Shown here: positions 1 to 8,743 of the stretch, one piece after another | How positions within the stretch are numbered: the first letter of the stretch is position 1 | Layout: each line of letters opens with the position of its first letter | DNA from: Leucobacter insecticola | GTDB taxonomy: Bacteria; Actinomycetota; Actinomycetes; Actinomycetales; Microbacteriaceae | DNA: 64,000 bases | Reading direction: 5' to 3' | Assembly (NCBI RefSeq): GCF_011382965.1 | Contig: NZ_CP049934.1 | Coordinates: forward strand, 2,604,001 to 2,668,000 | Program-made: the position numbers and the translations under genes | The notes under the pieces: model-generated | The model's database searches: none | What the model was told of the DNA's origin: nothing | Seen by the model: only the letters and a program-made list of their open reading frames with translations

Positions 1-99
1 AGCGAACTGGCCGCCGCAGATGTGCTGGCGCATTTGCCGCCCGGTCGCGACGCCTTCCCCGAGAACACCCCGCTTGAAGTCTGGAGAATCAATGACTGA
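1..99 (+). CDS. moeA: Molybdopterin molybdenumtransferase MoeA, C-terminal end (partial)
   Basis: Only the last 32 codons lie in the window, entering at the left edge in frame 1 and ending with TGA at 97-99. The visible residues ([15 protein letters not shown], then PLEVWRI near the end) resemble the C-terminal beta-barrel domain of MoeA/Glp, which inserts molybdate into adenylylated molybdopterin. The stop overlaps the start of moaC by 8 bases, so the two are translated together. The assignment rests on the short C-terminal match plus the moaC and mog neighbours. Confidence 0.68.
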   Translation, partial: SELAAADVLAHLPPGRDAFPENTPLEVWRIND

Positions 100-586
100 C
101 ACCCCCGCTCGCTCGGCGCAACAACTCACCCATTTGCGCGGTGACGGCAGCGCGCATATGGTCGACGTCACCGAGAAGGCCGTCACCAAGCGCACCGCAC
201 GCGCCGAAGCGACACTGCTCACTCGCGCGGATGTTGTAGAGCTATTGGTGGCGGGTGAACTGCCGAAGGGTGAAGCGCTGGGGACCGCCCGCATCGCCGG
301 CATTATGGCGGCGAAACGCACCTCCGAGTTGATTCCGCTGTGCCATCCGCTGCCGCTCACAAAACTAGCGATCGATTTCGAGCCGCACGCAGACCGGGTC
401 CGGATCATTGCGACCGTCACAACGCGCGGCGTGACCGGGGTGGAGATGGAGGCACTCACGGCGGCCAGCGTCGCGGCCCTGACGCTGTACGACATGATCA
501 AGGCCGTCGACAAACACGCTTCAATCACCGATATCCGGGTGCTTGCGAAGTCGGGCGGGAAGAGCGGCGATTGGTCCCTCGAATGA
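92..586 (+). CDS. moaC: Cyclic pyranopterin monophosphate synthase MoaC
   Basis: MoaC converts the 3',8-cyclo-GTP made by MoaA into cyclic pyranopterin monophosphate, an early cytoplasmic step of molybdenum cofactor synthesis. The 164-aa protein has normal MoaC length. Family motifs are in order: [14 protein letters not shown] (23-36), [20 protein letters not shown] (64-83), CHPLPLT (84-90), VEMEALTAA (117-125) and YDMIKAVDK (133-141), which carries the catalytic acid and lysine. The ATG at 92 was chosen because GGAGA lies 4 bases upstream and the sequence before it is the moeA end; the open frame to 20 gives non-family residues. It sits between moeA and mog with overlaps on both sides. Confidence 0.95.
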   Translation: MTDTPARSAQQLTHLRGDGSAHMVDVTEKAVTKRTARAEATLLTRADVVELLVAGELPKGEALGTARIAGIMAAKRTSELIPLCHPLPLTKLAIDFEPHADRVRIIATVTTRGVTGVEMEALTAASVAALTLYDMIKAVDKHASITDIRVLAKSGGKSGDWSLE

Positions 587-1077
587 GTGAGGACGCCGTC
601 GTCATCGTCGCGTCGACCAGCGCCGCTGCGGGCCTGGCAGCGGATCGCACCGGGCCTGTGATCCGGGAGTGGCTCACGGCCAGGGGCTTCACGACCGCCC
701 CTCCCGTGGTCGTTGCGGACGGCGATGCTGTCGGTGCAGCCGCGCGCACCGCGCTCGCCGCAGAGCCGCGCATCATCATCGTTACGGGCGGTACCGGGGT
801 CTCGCCAAGCGATCAGACCCCGGAGCAACTTTCGCCGCTCCTTGATATTCAGCTTCCCGGGATCATCGAGGCAGTTCGTCGTCTGGGAGCTGCGAGCACC
901 CCGGCCGCGATCCTCACCCGCGGCGTTGCGGGTTTTGCGGGGAATACGTTTGTGGTGACGCTGCCCGGTTCACCGGGTGGGGTCCGAGACGGGCTCGCCG
1001 TGATTGCTCCCGTGTTGGAACACTTACTTGACCAGCGGGCGCATGGCGGGAAGCATGACTCGTGTCCTGCGCCGTAG
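583..1077 (+). CDS. mog: Molybdopterin adenylyltransferase, MogA/MoaB family
   Basis: This 164-aa protein adenylylates molybdopterin before molybdate insertion by MoeA. Family motifs are [14 protein letters not shown] (68-81), which binds the pterin phosphate, and LPGSPGGV (127-134). The start ATG overlaps the moaC stop as ATGA, giving a moeA-moaC-mog operon. The family contains both MogA and MoaB types that are hard to separate by motif alone, so the exact symbol is tentative. The final residues (HDSCPAP) diverge from the family and are probably a lineage-specific tail. Confidence 0.9.
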   Translation: MSEDAVVIVASTSAAAGLAADRTGPVIREWLTARGFTTAPPVVVADGDAVGAAARTALAAEPRIIIVTGGTGVSPSDQTPEQLSPLLDIQLPGIIEAVRRLGAASTPAAILTRGVAGFAGNTFVVTLPGSPGGVRDGLAVIAPVLEHLLDQRAHGGKHDSCPAP

Positions 1078-1082
1078 ATTCG

Positions 1083-1541
1083 CTACTCAGGAAACGCTTT
1101 CCGTGCGATCGCCTGCACATCACCTTCAAGATTGTTGACTTGCGTCTCTAGACGGTTGAACCGCACGTCCATCTGTTCAAAACGCTGATCCACCTGTTCG
1201 AACCTCCGATCGACCTCTTCAAACCTCCGATCCACCTGCTCAAAGCGACGGTCTACCTCCTCGAACCTTCGATCGACCTGCTCGAACCTCAGCACCATCT
1301 CGTCTTTGAGACCATCGATTCGCTCACTCACACCGTCGAATTTCGCGTTCATCAGCTGCATCCCGGAGGCAACAATCTCGAACTGTGCCCCGATCCGCGC
1401 GCCCATTGCATCAAATTTCGCGTCCACAGCGCCAAACTGCGATTTCATGCTCCGCATGAACATTTGTGAGATAACCGTGATGACGCCGGTTATCGCAACG
1501 CCGAAGATCCCAATAAGGGTCCAGATTTGTGGTTCGTTCAT
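1083..1541 (-). CDS. Membrane-anchored coiled-coil protein with heptad repeats
   Basis: A 152-aa protein of unknown function. Residues 5-28 (IWTLIGIFGVAITGVITVIS) form one transmembrane helix, followed by a long coiled coil. The second half is built of near-identical seven-residue units of the type RFEQVDR / RFEEVDR repeated about six times, visible in DNA as 21-base tandem repeats at about 1160-1290. The start MNEPQIW was chosen over upstream ATGs because GGGAGG lies about 10 bases before it. It converges on the mog gene, with 5 bases between stops. The heptads suggest oligomerisation; no catalytic residues are visible. Confidence 0.72.
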   Translation of the reverse strand: MNEPQIWTLIGIFGVAITGVITVISQMFMRSMKSQFGAVDAKFDAMGARIGAQFEIVASGMQLMNAKFDGVSERIDGLKDEMVLRFEQVDRRFEEVDRRFEQVDRRFEEVDRRFEQVDQRFEQMDVRFNRLETQVNNLEGDVQAIARKAFPE

Positions 1542-1674
1542 TGTAACCATGCCTCCCATTGTGACTGACTCCACTACACAATGCCAGGGCCATCTCAGGG
1601 AAATGCGTCAGTTCCAAATCTGTGGATAACTCCCCGTGCGCGCGCCAAAAACTGCCCTTGTGAGCGGAGAAAGT

Positions 1675-1710
1675 AGAAGGGGGCTACGCCGTTCGGCGCA
1701 ACCCCCTTCT
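1675..1710 (-). terminator. Rho-independent terminator of the purine permease gene
   Basis: AGAAGGGGG and CCCCCTTCT form a 9-bp stem with an inner GCC/GGC pair. The hairpin starts 12 bases past the permease stop on the minus strand, and a short T-containing tail follows. Confidence 0.75.
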
Positions 1711-1721
1711 CACATGCGTAG

Positions 1722-3179
1722 CTACACGCCGAGCAGCGTCTCGATCGGCCCGCGCGCAAAGAAGATCACGAAGCCGACGGACACGATCCACAGCAGCCAG
1801 TGCACCTGCTTCGCCTTCCCCGTGAACGCGTGGACCAGCACCCACGACACGAAACCCGCGCCGATGCCGTTGGCGATCGAGTAGCTGAGAGGCATCACGG
1901 CCGCGGTGAGGAACACCGGCAGGAGTACCCGGAAATCGCCGAGATCAATGTTCGAGATCTGCGACATCATCATGGCCCCGACGATGACCAGGGCCGCGGC
2001 CGCAACCTCTGTCGGCACGACCTCGGTCAGCGGGGTGAAGAACATCGCGAGCAAAAACACGAGCCCGGTGACCACGTTTGCGAGGCCGGTGCGGGCGCCC
2101 TCGCCGATCCCGGCGCCTGACTCGATAAACACTGTGGTCGAGGAGGAAGATGTTCCGCCACCGACGACGGCACCGACACCCTCAACGACAAGGGCGGACT
2201 TGATCCGGGGGAAGTTGCCTTTCTCGTCGGCGAGCCCTGCTTCGCGCGAGAGCCCGGTCATGGTGCCCATCGCGTCGAAAAAGTTCGTGAAGAGCAGGGT
2301 GAAAACGAGCATGATGACGGTGACAAGGCCGACCTTGCCAAAATCAAAACTGACAGCGCCGATCAGGCCGAGATCCGGAACGGCAAAGGGATTACCGCCC
2401 AGCACGGGTTCCGTGAGGCTCCAACCGCCGGGATTCACCGCGCCGTCAGCACCAAACTTTGGACCGATTTTCCAGATTGCCTCAACAATGACCGCGATGA
2501 CGGTGCCGCTGACGAGGCCAATCAGGATCCCGCCCTTCACCTTCTTCGCGACCAGAATGCCCGTGAGTACCAGGGTAACGACGAAGATAAGTGTCGGAAC
2601 CGTTCCAATAAAGCCGACACCGGCCGGCCCCAAGCCAACTGGCGGTGAGGACTGCCCGGTCGCATCAACGAAGCCCGAATTTACGAAGCCAATAAAGGCG
2701 ATGAAGAAGCCAATACCGACGGTGATGGCAAGCTTCAACTGCACCGGGACGGCATCGAAAATCATCCGGCGCAGGCCGGTGGCCGCGAGCAGCACGATGA
2801 GGAGACCATTGATGATGACGATCGCCATCGCTTCGGGCCAGGTCACCTCCTGCACGACGGAGAAAGCCAGAAACGCGTTGATCCCCAAACCTGCGGCGAA
2901 CGCGAAGGGCAGGCGAGAGATGAGACCAAAAAGAATCGTCATGACACCGGCGGCAAGAGCCGTGACAGCGCTCACCTGACCGAAATCGAGGATATTGCCC
3001 GCAACGTCCGGCTTTCCCGACAAGATGATCGGGTTCAAGATGACGATGTAGGCCATGGTCACGAAGGTGACGAGGCCGCCGCGGATCTCCGTTCCAAACG
3101 TTGATCCGCGTTCTGTGATCTGGAAGAAACGGTCGACCGCTCCCCCTGCTACTGCTTCCTTCTGGCTCGCCTCGGCCAC
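1722..3179 (-). CDS. NCS2-family purine (adenine/guanine/hypoxanthine) permease
   Basis: A 485-aa inner-membrane nucleobase:cation symporter of the AzgA/PbuG-like branch of NCS2. It shows the branch motif GLGINAFLAF after the second helix, NFFDAMGTMTGLSREAGL in the middle and TSSSSTTVFIESGAGIGEGA in the conserved reentrant region, with about 12-14 hydrophobic segments. A terminator lies just downstream and the gene stands alone. The upstream 60 bases are too short for a purine riboswitch, and no conserved purine aptamer core was found. Substrate range (guanine, hypoxanthine or adenine) cannot be told from sequence alone. Confidence 0.9.
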   Translation of the reverse strand: MAEASQKEAVAGGAVDRFFQITERGSTFGTEIRGGLVTFVTMAYIVILNPIILSGKPDVAGNILDFGQVSAVTALAAGVMTILFGLISRLPFAFAAGLGINAFLAFSVVQEVTWPEAMAIVIINGLLIVLLAATGLRRMIFDAVPVQLKLAITVGIGFFIAFIGFVNSGFVDATGQSSPPVGLGPAGVGFIGTVPTLIFVVTLVLTGILVAKKVKGGILIGLVSGTVIAVIVEAIWKIGPKFGADGAVNPGGWSLTEPVLGGNPFAVPDLGLIGAVSFDFGKVGLVTVIMLVFTLLFTNFFDAMGTMTGLSREAGLADEKGNFPRIKSALVVEGVGAVVGGGTSSSSTTVFIESGAGIGEGARTGLANVVTGLVFLLAMFFTPLTEVVPTEVAAAALVIVGAMMMSQISNIDLGDFRVLLPVFLTAAVMPLSYSIANGIGAGFVSWVLVHAFTGKAKQVHWLLWIVSVGFVIFFARGPIETLLGV

Positions 3180-3267
3180 AGGGTTCTCCGATCCTTCAGT
3201 CTGGGTGTTTCCTGGACAAGAAAAACCCTAACATTACGAGAGCGTGCTACGCGCCTCGGGCAGCAAA

Positions 3268-3300
3268 AAGCCTCCCGAGCGACGAACACTCGGGAGGCTT
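3268..3300 (-). terminator. Terminator of the FKBP gene
   Basis: AAGCCTCCCGAG pairs with CTCGGGAGGCTT across a 9-base loop. On the minus strand the hairpin is followed by a T run, 16 bases past the FKBP stop. Confidence 0.88.
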
Positions 3301-3315
3301 GATCGCAGGAAGAAT

Positions 3316-3687
3316 CTAGCTCACACCGAGCAGATCAATCACAAAGATCAGTGTCTTGCCGGAGAGCGGATGTCCACCGGAGGTGCCGTAAGCCTGCGCT
3401 GCCGGCACAACGAGCTTCCGTCGGCCACCAACTTTCATGCCGGGGATCCCGATCTGCCAGCCCTGGATAAGGGAGCGCAGCGGGAAGTTGATGGACTCGC
3501 CGCGGCTCCACGAGGAGTCAAACTCTTCACCGGAGTCGTACTCGACGCCGAGGTAGTGAACATCGACAGTGGAACTCGCAAGCGCCTCCTCGCCGGTTCC
3601 CTCCACCAGATCTACGATCTGGAGTTCAGCGGGTGCGGGCCCCTCGGGGGCATCGATTTCGGGCTTCGTCTTCGCTGTTTCACTCAT
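3316..3687 (-). CDS. FKBP-type peptidyl-prolyl cis-trans isomerase
   Basis: A 123-aa cytoplasmic FKBP: no signal peptide, a charged 24-residue lead, then one FKBP domain. Conserved positions include VDVHYLG, EFDSSW, the LIQGW tryptophan floor of the active site, GMKVGGRR, and AYGTSGGHPL followed by FVIDLLGV at the end. It catalyses isomerisation of Xaa-Pro bonds. The start MSETAK was preferred to an ATG three codons upstream. It is divergent from the FAH-family gene, with about 83 bases between starts, so promoters for both must lie there. Confidence 0.92.
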   Translation of the reverse strand: MSETAKTKPEIDAPEGPAPAELQIVDLVEGTGEEALASSTVDVHYLGVEYDSGEEFDSSWSRGESINFPLRSLIQGWQIGIPGMKVGGRRKLVVPAAQAYGTSGGHPLSGKTLIFVIDLLGVS

Positions 3688-3770
3688 GCCCACCATTCTC
3701 CCGGATTTCTCGGCGAATCACCCTCCGAGTTCACTCAGAGGAAACTCTCGGGTTCCGATACCCTGGTGAG

Positions 3771-4637
3771 GTGAGATTTGCACATGTGATCAGTTCCCCC
3801 GGTTCCGCCCCCGAGCTCGTGGCTGTGCGAGGGGAACGCTATGTCCCTGTGAGCGAGCTCGGTGTGGTTGCGCACACGCTTCAACAATTCATCGAAGCTG
3901 GCCCCGCAGCGCAGGATCACGTGCGCTTGGAACTCGCTAAGCTCCCCGAAGACGCGGGCACGCCGCTCGCCGGCACACGCTTCGCGCCCGCCGTCATCTC
4001 CCCGCCGATCGTGCTTGCGGTGGGTCTCAACTACGACGAGCACGCGAGCGAGTTGAGCCTCGACAACGATTCCGGCCCCGTACTATTTTCACTCTTCCCC
4101 AACTCTCTCGGCGCACACGAAGCCGAGGTGCGGATCCCCACCCACCTCAGCGAAGAAGTCGACTACGAGGGAGAACTTGGCGTCATCATTGGCACTGCAG
4201 CGAAGGACGTCGCCCCCGAAGACGCCCTCTCGCACGTGTTTGGTTACACCGTCATCAACGACATCACCGCGCGCAACATCCAGTTCCAAGAGCCGCAGTG
4301 GTCTCGCTGCAAGTCGTTTGACGGCTTCACTCCCGTGGGCCCCACGGTGGTCACGGCCGATCAGATTCCGGATCCGCAGAACCTGCACCTGACCACCGAT
4401 GTTGACGGGCTCCGTGTGCAGGATTCCTCAACGAGCTTCATGATCCGTTCGGTCGCGGAGCTCATCTCCTCGATCTCGCAATCGCTGACGTTGCTTCCGG
4501 GAACGGTCATCTCAACGGGCTCCCCGGGCGGCGCAGGGCGCTCCCGCAAACCCCCGCTGTATCTCAACCCCGGCACCGAGGTCACCGTCACGATTGAGGG
4601 CATCGGATCCCTCACTTCGCACTGCGTGCAGGGGTAA
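3771..4637 (+). CDS. Fumarylacetoacetate hydrolase (FAH) family protein
   Basis: A 288-aa FAH-fold protein. Visible family features are GLNYDEHASE, the metal-binding EVDYEGELGVIIG, the GYTVINDITARNIQ helix, SRCKSFDGFTPVGP and TVISTGSPGG near the end. Members are acylpyruvate hydrolases, 2-hydroxyhepta-2,4-diene-1,7-dioate isomerases or oxaloacetate tautomerases/decarboxylases; the substrate is not decided here. The start is GTG at 3771, where family similarity begins; the longer frame reads through antisense FKBP sequence. The usual GTP(A)GVG loop is replaced by GSPGGAGRSRKPP, so the active-site lid may differ. It shares a bidirectional terminator with aspA. Confidence 0.88.
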   Translation: MRFAHVISSPGSAPELVAVRGERYVPVSELGVVAHTLQQFIEAGPAAQDHVRLELAKLPEDAGTPLAGTRFAPAVISPPIVLAVGLNYDEHASELSLDNDSGPVLFSLFPNSLGAHEAEVRIPTHLSEEVDYEGELGVIIGTAAKDVAPEDALSHVFGYTVINDITARNIQFQEPQWSRCKSFDGFTPVGPTVVTADQIPDPQNLHLTTDVDGLRVQDSSTSFMIRSVAELISSISQSLTLLPGTVISTGSPGGAGRSRKPPLYLNPGTEVTVTIEGIGSLTSHCVQG

Positions 4638-4659
4638 CGAGACGCGACCGCACACACGA

Positions 4660-4702
4660 AAGAACCGAGGCCGTGAAGGGTTGCTTCACGGCCTCGGTTC
4701 TT
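4660..4702. terminator. Bidirectional terminator between the FAH-family gene and aspA
   Basis: A perfect 19-bp stem, AAGAACCGAGGCCGTGAAG with its complement, separated by a 5-base loop. It serves two convergent genes whose stops lie 22 and 13 bases away. Confidence 0.92.
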
Positions 4703-4715
4703 AGTCTGTCCGGAA

Positions 4716-6188
4716 CTACTTCTCCTCGGCCGCTGCCTTTTCAGCATCGCCCAGGATGACATCGATCGCACCGGTCTCGGGCGCAAGCCCTGCAAGCTTC
4801 ATCGGCTGCAAGATGTCCGCGAGTTCGTCCTCGCCGAGCAACCCGCGAGACACGACCAGCTCGGAGATCTTGGCGTTCGTGGCGAGCGCCTCTTTCGCAA
4901 GCTTGGCCGCTTCCGAGTATCCGATGACGGGCGCGAGGGCCGTGATCACGGTCACCGAGCGCGAGACGATGTCTTCGAGACGATCCTCGTTTGCCGTGAT
5001 CCCGTCGACGCAGTTCACTCGGAGCGTCTGGCACGCACGCTCCAGCCAGGTGATTGACTGGAAGATCGAGTGCGCGATAATCGGCTCGAATGCGTTCAGC
5101 TGAAGCTGGCCGGCCTCAACCGCCATCGACACGGTGACGTCGGCGCCGGCGACGGCGTAGGCGACCTGCGATACGGCCTCAGGAATCACCGGATTTACCT
5201 TGCCCGGCATAATGGAGGATCCGGCCTGGCGAGCGGGAAGATTGATCTCACCAAGACCGGCCTGCGGACCCGAGGAAAGCAGGCGCAGGTCGTTCGAGAT
5301 CTTCGACAGCTTCAGCGCGCTGCGCTTGAGCGCCCCGGAGAAGGTGATGAAGACGCCGGTATCGCTCGTCGACTCCACGAGGTCGCCCGCGGTCACCAGC
5401 TCAAGCTCGGTGATCTCGCGGAGGTGCTTGATGACCGCCTCTTTGTATCCCTTTGGCGCGTTGATGCCGGTGCCGATCGCGGTCGCACCCATATTGACCT
5501 CACGCAGCAAGCTGACGGCTTCCTGCAGGCGCTCAATGTCTTCCCGCAGGGTCACCGCGAATGCGTTGAACTCTTGCCCCAGGGTCATCGGTACGGCGTC
5601 CTGCAACTGAGTGCGGCCAACCTTGACGATGTGCGAGAATTCGCGGCCCTTCGACGCGAACGACTCGGAGAGGAGCTTCAATTCTTCGAGCAGGCTCTCA
5701 AGCGAAAACGCCAGAGCGATCTTGATCGCGGTCGGGTAGGTGTCGTTGGTCGACTGGCTATGGTTCGTGTGATCGTTCGGGTTGATGAACGAGTAGTCGC
5801 CCTTGGCGTGGCCAGCCAACTCGAGCGCACGGTTCGTGATGACCTCGTTCGCATTCATATTGGTCGAGGTACCGGCGCCGCCCTGCACCACTCCCACGAC
5901 AAACTGATCGTGCAGCATGCCGGTCTTGATTTCTTCGCACGCGCGATCAATCAGCACGGCGCGCTGCTCATCGAGCGCTCCAATCTCAAGGTTCGCGCGG
6001 GCAGCGGCCTGCTTCACGCAGGCGAAGGCACGAATAAAATCGGGATACACCGAAATGGGACGACGCGCGATGGGGAAGTTTTCGTGTGCACGGGCAGTGT
6101 GCACTCCCCAGTAGGCTGCTGCCGGTATCTCCAGGCTGCCAATCGAGTCCGTTTCGGTACGGGTCTGTGCTGCGAGGTAGTCACTCAC
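4716..6188 (-). CDS. aspA: Aspartate ammonia-lyase (aspartase)
   Basis: Aspartase deaminates L-aspartate to fumarate and ammonia. The 490-aa protein has the lyase-1 superfamily signature GSSIMPGKVNP at about residue 320-330, with the flexible loop containing the catalytic serine. GVVQGGAGTSTNMNANEV and NPNDHTNHSQSTNDTYPTA are the other two conserved regions. The KGDYSFINPNDHTN stretch is typical of aspartases rather than class II fumarases, which are close relatives. The C-terminus ends in an Ala/Glu-rich tail. The gene lies 79 bases downstream of an MFS exporter on the same strand; a functional link is not evident. Confidence 0.93.
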   Translation of the reverse strand: MSDYLAAQTRTETDSIGSLEIPAAAYWGVHTARAHENFPIARRPISVYPDFIRAFACVKQAAARANLEIGALDEQRAVLIDRACEEIKTGMLHDQFVVGVVQGGAGTSTNMNANEVITNRALELAGHAKGDYSFINPNDHTNHSQSTNDTYPTAIKIALAFSLESLLEELKLLSESFASKGREFSHIVKVGRTQLQDAVPMTLGQEFNAFAVTLREDIERLQEAVSLLREVNMGATAIGTGINAPKGYKEAVIKHLREITELELVTAGDLVESTSDTGVFITFSGALKRSALKLSKISNDLRLLSSGPQAGLGEINLPARQAGSSIMPGKVNPVIPEAVSQVAYAVAGADVTVSMAVEAGQLQLNAFEPIIAHSIFQSITWLERACQTLRVNCVDGITANEDRLEDIVSRSVTVITALAPVIGYSEAAKLAKEALATNAKISELVVSRGLLGEDELADILQPMKLAGLAPETGAIDVILGDAEKAAAEEK

Positions 6189-6267
6189 CAGTTATCTTGG
6201 CTCCATTTTCAAAGGCTTGCGGGTCTTCCCGCATGGTCATACCCCAGCCTAGTGTCCCGTGCGGTTA

Positions 6268-7758
6268 TCAGCCAATGCCGCCAACACCGTTTCCAGGCGT
6301 GTCATCCTCGCCAGCTGAATCACCGGATTCCGGATCCTGAATCTCGATGCCGTCGAGGTTGATCGCGCCCGTCGCCGCGTCCGCAACAGCCACATCCTGC
6401 GGCGCAGATTCGCCAGGCAACACCGCCGGCTCATCCCGTCGGAGAACCTCGAGAGGTGCCGTGAGCGTCTCGATCTGGTCGCCCCGGTCGCCAACACCGG
6501 GCCGCCCAGCGTGGGTGACGGCGATTCGCCACCCGACTCCGCGGTGAAAACGCAGCTGTCGCGCCACCACCAACCACGTGATGCCAATACCGAAGGCGAG
6601 GCCAGAGGAGATCGCACTAATGTACAGCGTTGAGCGGGCCCCGAGTGCATCCGCCGCCCAACCAACGAGAGGTGCACCGAGAGGTGTCCCTCCCATCAGA
6701 ACGGCAATATATAGGGCGAGTACCCTACCGCGCAACTCAGGCTTAGTCGTGGTCTGCACGAAGCCGTTCGCCGTCGTCAGCAGGGTAGAAATTGAAAAGC
6801 CAAGAAAGATGAGCATGAAAGCGAAGGTCCAGAAGCTCGGCATCAATGCGGCGATGACACTCACCAAGGCGATGCCCCCCGACGCCAAAATCACCACCCG
6901 CATCCGTGCCGCCGACCTCCGTGCCACGAGCAGCGCGCCCGTAAGGGATCCGATAGCGAGGATCGACGAGAGCAAGCCGTAGTCGCTAGCTCCTCGCCCA
7001 AATTCGACGGCCATCGTCGAAGACATCACCGGGAAGTTCATGCTAAAGGTGCCGAGCATGAACACAATCGTGAACACCACCACGAGATCGTGCCTGCCCC
7101 GCACATAACGCAGCCCCGCAGAGAGCTGCCTGAGTTGCGACTCGCGTTTCCCCTCAGCCTCGACCACCCGCCGGGTCGTACGGATCATCAGGAGCGCGCC
7201 GAGCACCCCAAGAAACGACACCGCATTGATGAGGAACACCCAGCCCGAACCGACTGCCGCGATCAACGCACCAGCCACCGCAGGTCCCACCAGGCGCGCG
7301 GAGTTAAACGAGGCCGAATTCAGTGCAACAGCGTTCGACAGCTCTGCCCGCCCCACCAGATCTGACACGAACGCTTGCCGGGCCGTCGTATCGAACGCGT
7401 TCACGATCCCGAGCCCCAAAGCGAAGGAGTAGAGGTGCCACAGCTCCGCGCCACCGGTAAAAAGCAGGGTCCCGAGCCCGGCAGCAAGCAGCATCAGGAG
7501 CGATTGTGTCACGAGCAGCACCTTTCGCCGCTCAAACTTGTCCGCGATCGCGCCGCTGAATGGCACGAGGAGCAGCTGCGGCCCGAACTGAAGCGCCATC
7601 GTCACCCCGACCGCCGAGGCGTTATTGGACGTGAGTTCGGTCAAGACCACCCAGTTCTGCGTGGTTGCCTGCATCCACGCACCAACGTTTGAAACAAGCG
7701 CCCCTAGAAACCAAATTCGGTAGTTACGAATCGATAGGGAGCGGAACATGTTTGACAT
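6268..7758 (-). CDS. MFS transporter, enterobactin-exporter-like (MFS_3) group
   Basis: A 496-aa inner-membrane transporter. The N-terminus (MFRSLSIRNYRIWFLGALVS) and the loop ADKFERRKVLL are typical of the DUF894/EntS-like MFS group of proton-driven exporters, with about 12 hydrophobic helices up to roughly residue 400. The last 90 residues form a hydrophilic acidic tail predicted to be cytoplasmic, longer than usual for the family. Substrate is unknown; relatives export siderophores, macrolides or other small molecules. Two candidate ATGs (codons 1 and 4) are close together and cannot be separated. Confidence 0.87.
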   Translation of the reverse strand: MSNMFRSLSIRNYRIWFLGALVSNVGAWMQATTQNWVVLTELTSNNASAVGVTMALQFGPQLLLVPFSGAIADKFERRKVLLVTQSLLMLLAAGLGTLLFTGGAELWHLYSFALGLGIVNAFDTTARQAFVSDLVGRAELSNAVALNSASFNSARLVGPAVAGALIAAVGSGWVFLINAVSFLGVLGALLMIRTTRRVVEAEGKRESQLRQLSAGLRYVRGRHDLVVVFTIVFMLGTFSMNFPVMSSTMAVEFGRGASDYGLLSSILAIGSLTGALLVARRSAARMRVVILASGGIALVSVIAALMPSFWTFAFMLIFLGFSISTLLTTANGFVQTTTKPELRGRVLALYIAVLMGGTPLGAPLVGWAADALGARSTLYISAISSGLAFGIGITWLVVARQLRFHRGVGWRIAVTHAGRPGVGDRGDQIETLTAPLEVLRRDEPAVLPGESAPQDVAVADAATGAINLDGIEIQDPESGDSAGEDDTPGNGVGGIG

Positions 7759-7859
7759 TGGTGGCGTGTCGACCTCCTCGGCTACCCCTCCACTTTACGC
7801 CCGCGTCAGACGAGCATCTCACGCATCGCAACCGACCATTGTGTGCGCAGGCGTTGCCG

Positions 7860-8732
7860 CTAAAACTTCCCGCCCATATCGAGTAGGCGGCGAATGCGAT
7901 CCGGGATCGGCGGGTGAGTCGCAAACAACTTCTGCATCATGCCGGGCTTGAGCGGATCCGCGATCCACAGGTGCGCCATGCTGGAGCTCTGCTTCTGCAG
8001 CGGGCGGCCGTACTCCGAGAGTTTGTGCAGCGCGCTCGCGAGCGCCTCGGGGTGGCGCGTCGTTAACGCCCCTGTCGCGTCGGCCAGGTACTCGCGCTGC
8101 CGGGAGACGGCGAGCTGCACGATCGTCGCTATCAGCGGGGCAACGATCATGGCGACGAGACCAAAGACGAGCACAACAGGATTGCTGTTGTTGTTGCTAC
8201 GCCCGAAAAAGGCGATGCGCATCATGACGTCAGCGATCATGCCGATCGCCACGACAAGCCCGTACACGATCATCGAGACACGGATGTCGTAGTTGCGCAC
8301 GTGGCCAAGCTCGTGCGCCATGACGCCCTCCAGCTCGGAGTCGGTCATGATGTCGAGCAGGCCGGTTGTCGCAGCCACCATCGCGTGCGCAGGATCGCGT
8401 CCAGTCGCAAACGCGTTTGGGGCGGGATCATTGACGATGTACACCTCGGGCATCGGCGTACCCGTAGTGATCGACAGGTTCTCGACGATGCGATACAGGC
8501 GGGGGTTGTCTGCTTCGCTAATGCGCTGGGCGCCGCTCATCGAGATCGCCTGTTTGCCGGCGGCAAAATATTGGATCGCCGCGTAGCCGATCGAGATCAC
8601 TACGACCGCGATCACGATCCCGGGTGAACGATAGATGTAGGCGGCGAGCCAGCCGAGCCCACCAACGATCACGATGAACAGCAGAATAATGAGGACGCTG
8701 TTGACCTTGTTGCGACGTATCGCGCTGTACAC
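7860..8732 (-). CDS. htpX: HtpX-like M48 zinc metalloprotease
   Basis: A 290-aa membrane protease of the M48B/HtpX family, which clears misfolded membrane proteins. Two N-terminal helices (residues 13-32 and 38-56) precede the catalytic HELGH motif at 140-144. Two more hydrophobic stretches follow, then REYLADATGAL, whose glutamate is the third zinc ligand. The active site faces the cytoplasm in this family. The gene lies 11 bases behind lemA on the same strand; lemA-htpX is a recurrent bacterial pair. Confidence 0.93.
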   Translation of the reverse strand: MYSAIRRNKVNSVLIILLFIVIVGGLGWLAAYIYRSPGIVIAVVVISIGYAAIQYFAAGKQAISMSGAQRISEADNPRLYRIVENLSITTGTPMPEVYIVNDPAPNAFATGRDPAHAMVAATTGLLDIMTDSELEGVMAHELGHVRNYDIRVSMIVYGLVVAIGMIADVMMRIAFFGRSNNNSNPVVLVFGLVAMIVAPLIATIVQLAVSRQREYLADATGALTTRHPEALASALHKLSEYGRPLQKQSSSMAHLWIADPLKPGMMQKLFATHPPIPDRIRRLLDMGGKF

Positions 8733-8743
8733 GAGCTACCTCG

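Noticed and set aside
1160..1290. Regular 21-base repeats that could look like a CRISPR array
   Set aside because: They are in frame with a coiled-coil protein and encode heptads; there are no unique spacers.
1906..2979. A 357-codon plus-strand frame across the purine permease
   Set aside because: It is the antisense shadow of the NCS2 permease: low-complexity Thr/Pro/Ser composition, no domain, and the opposite strand encodes a clear family member.
3180..3243. Purine riboswitch upstream of the NCS2 permease
   Set aside because: The leader is about 60 bases and lacks the conserved junction and loop sequences of purine or PreQ1 aptamers.
5070..6362. A 430-codon plus-strand frame opposite aspA
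   Set aside because: Arg/His/Leu-rich shadow composition, no motif, and aspartase on the other strand is unambiguous.
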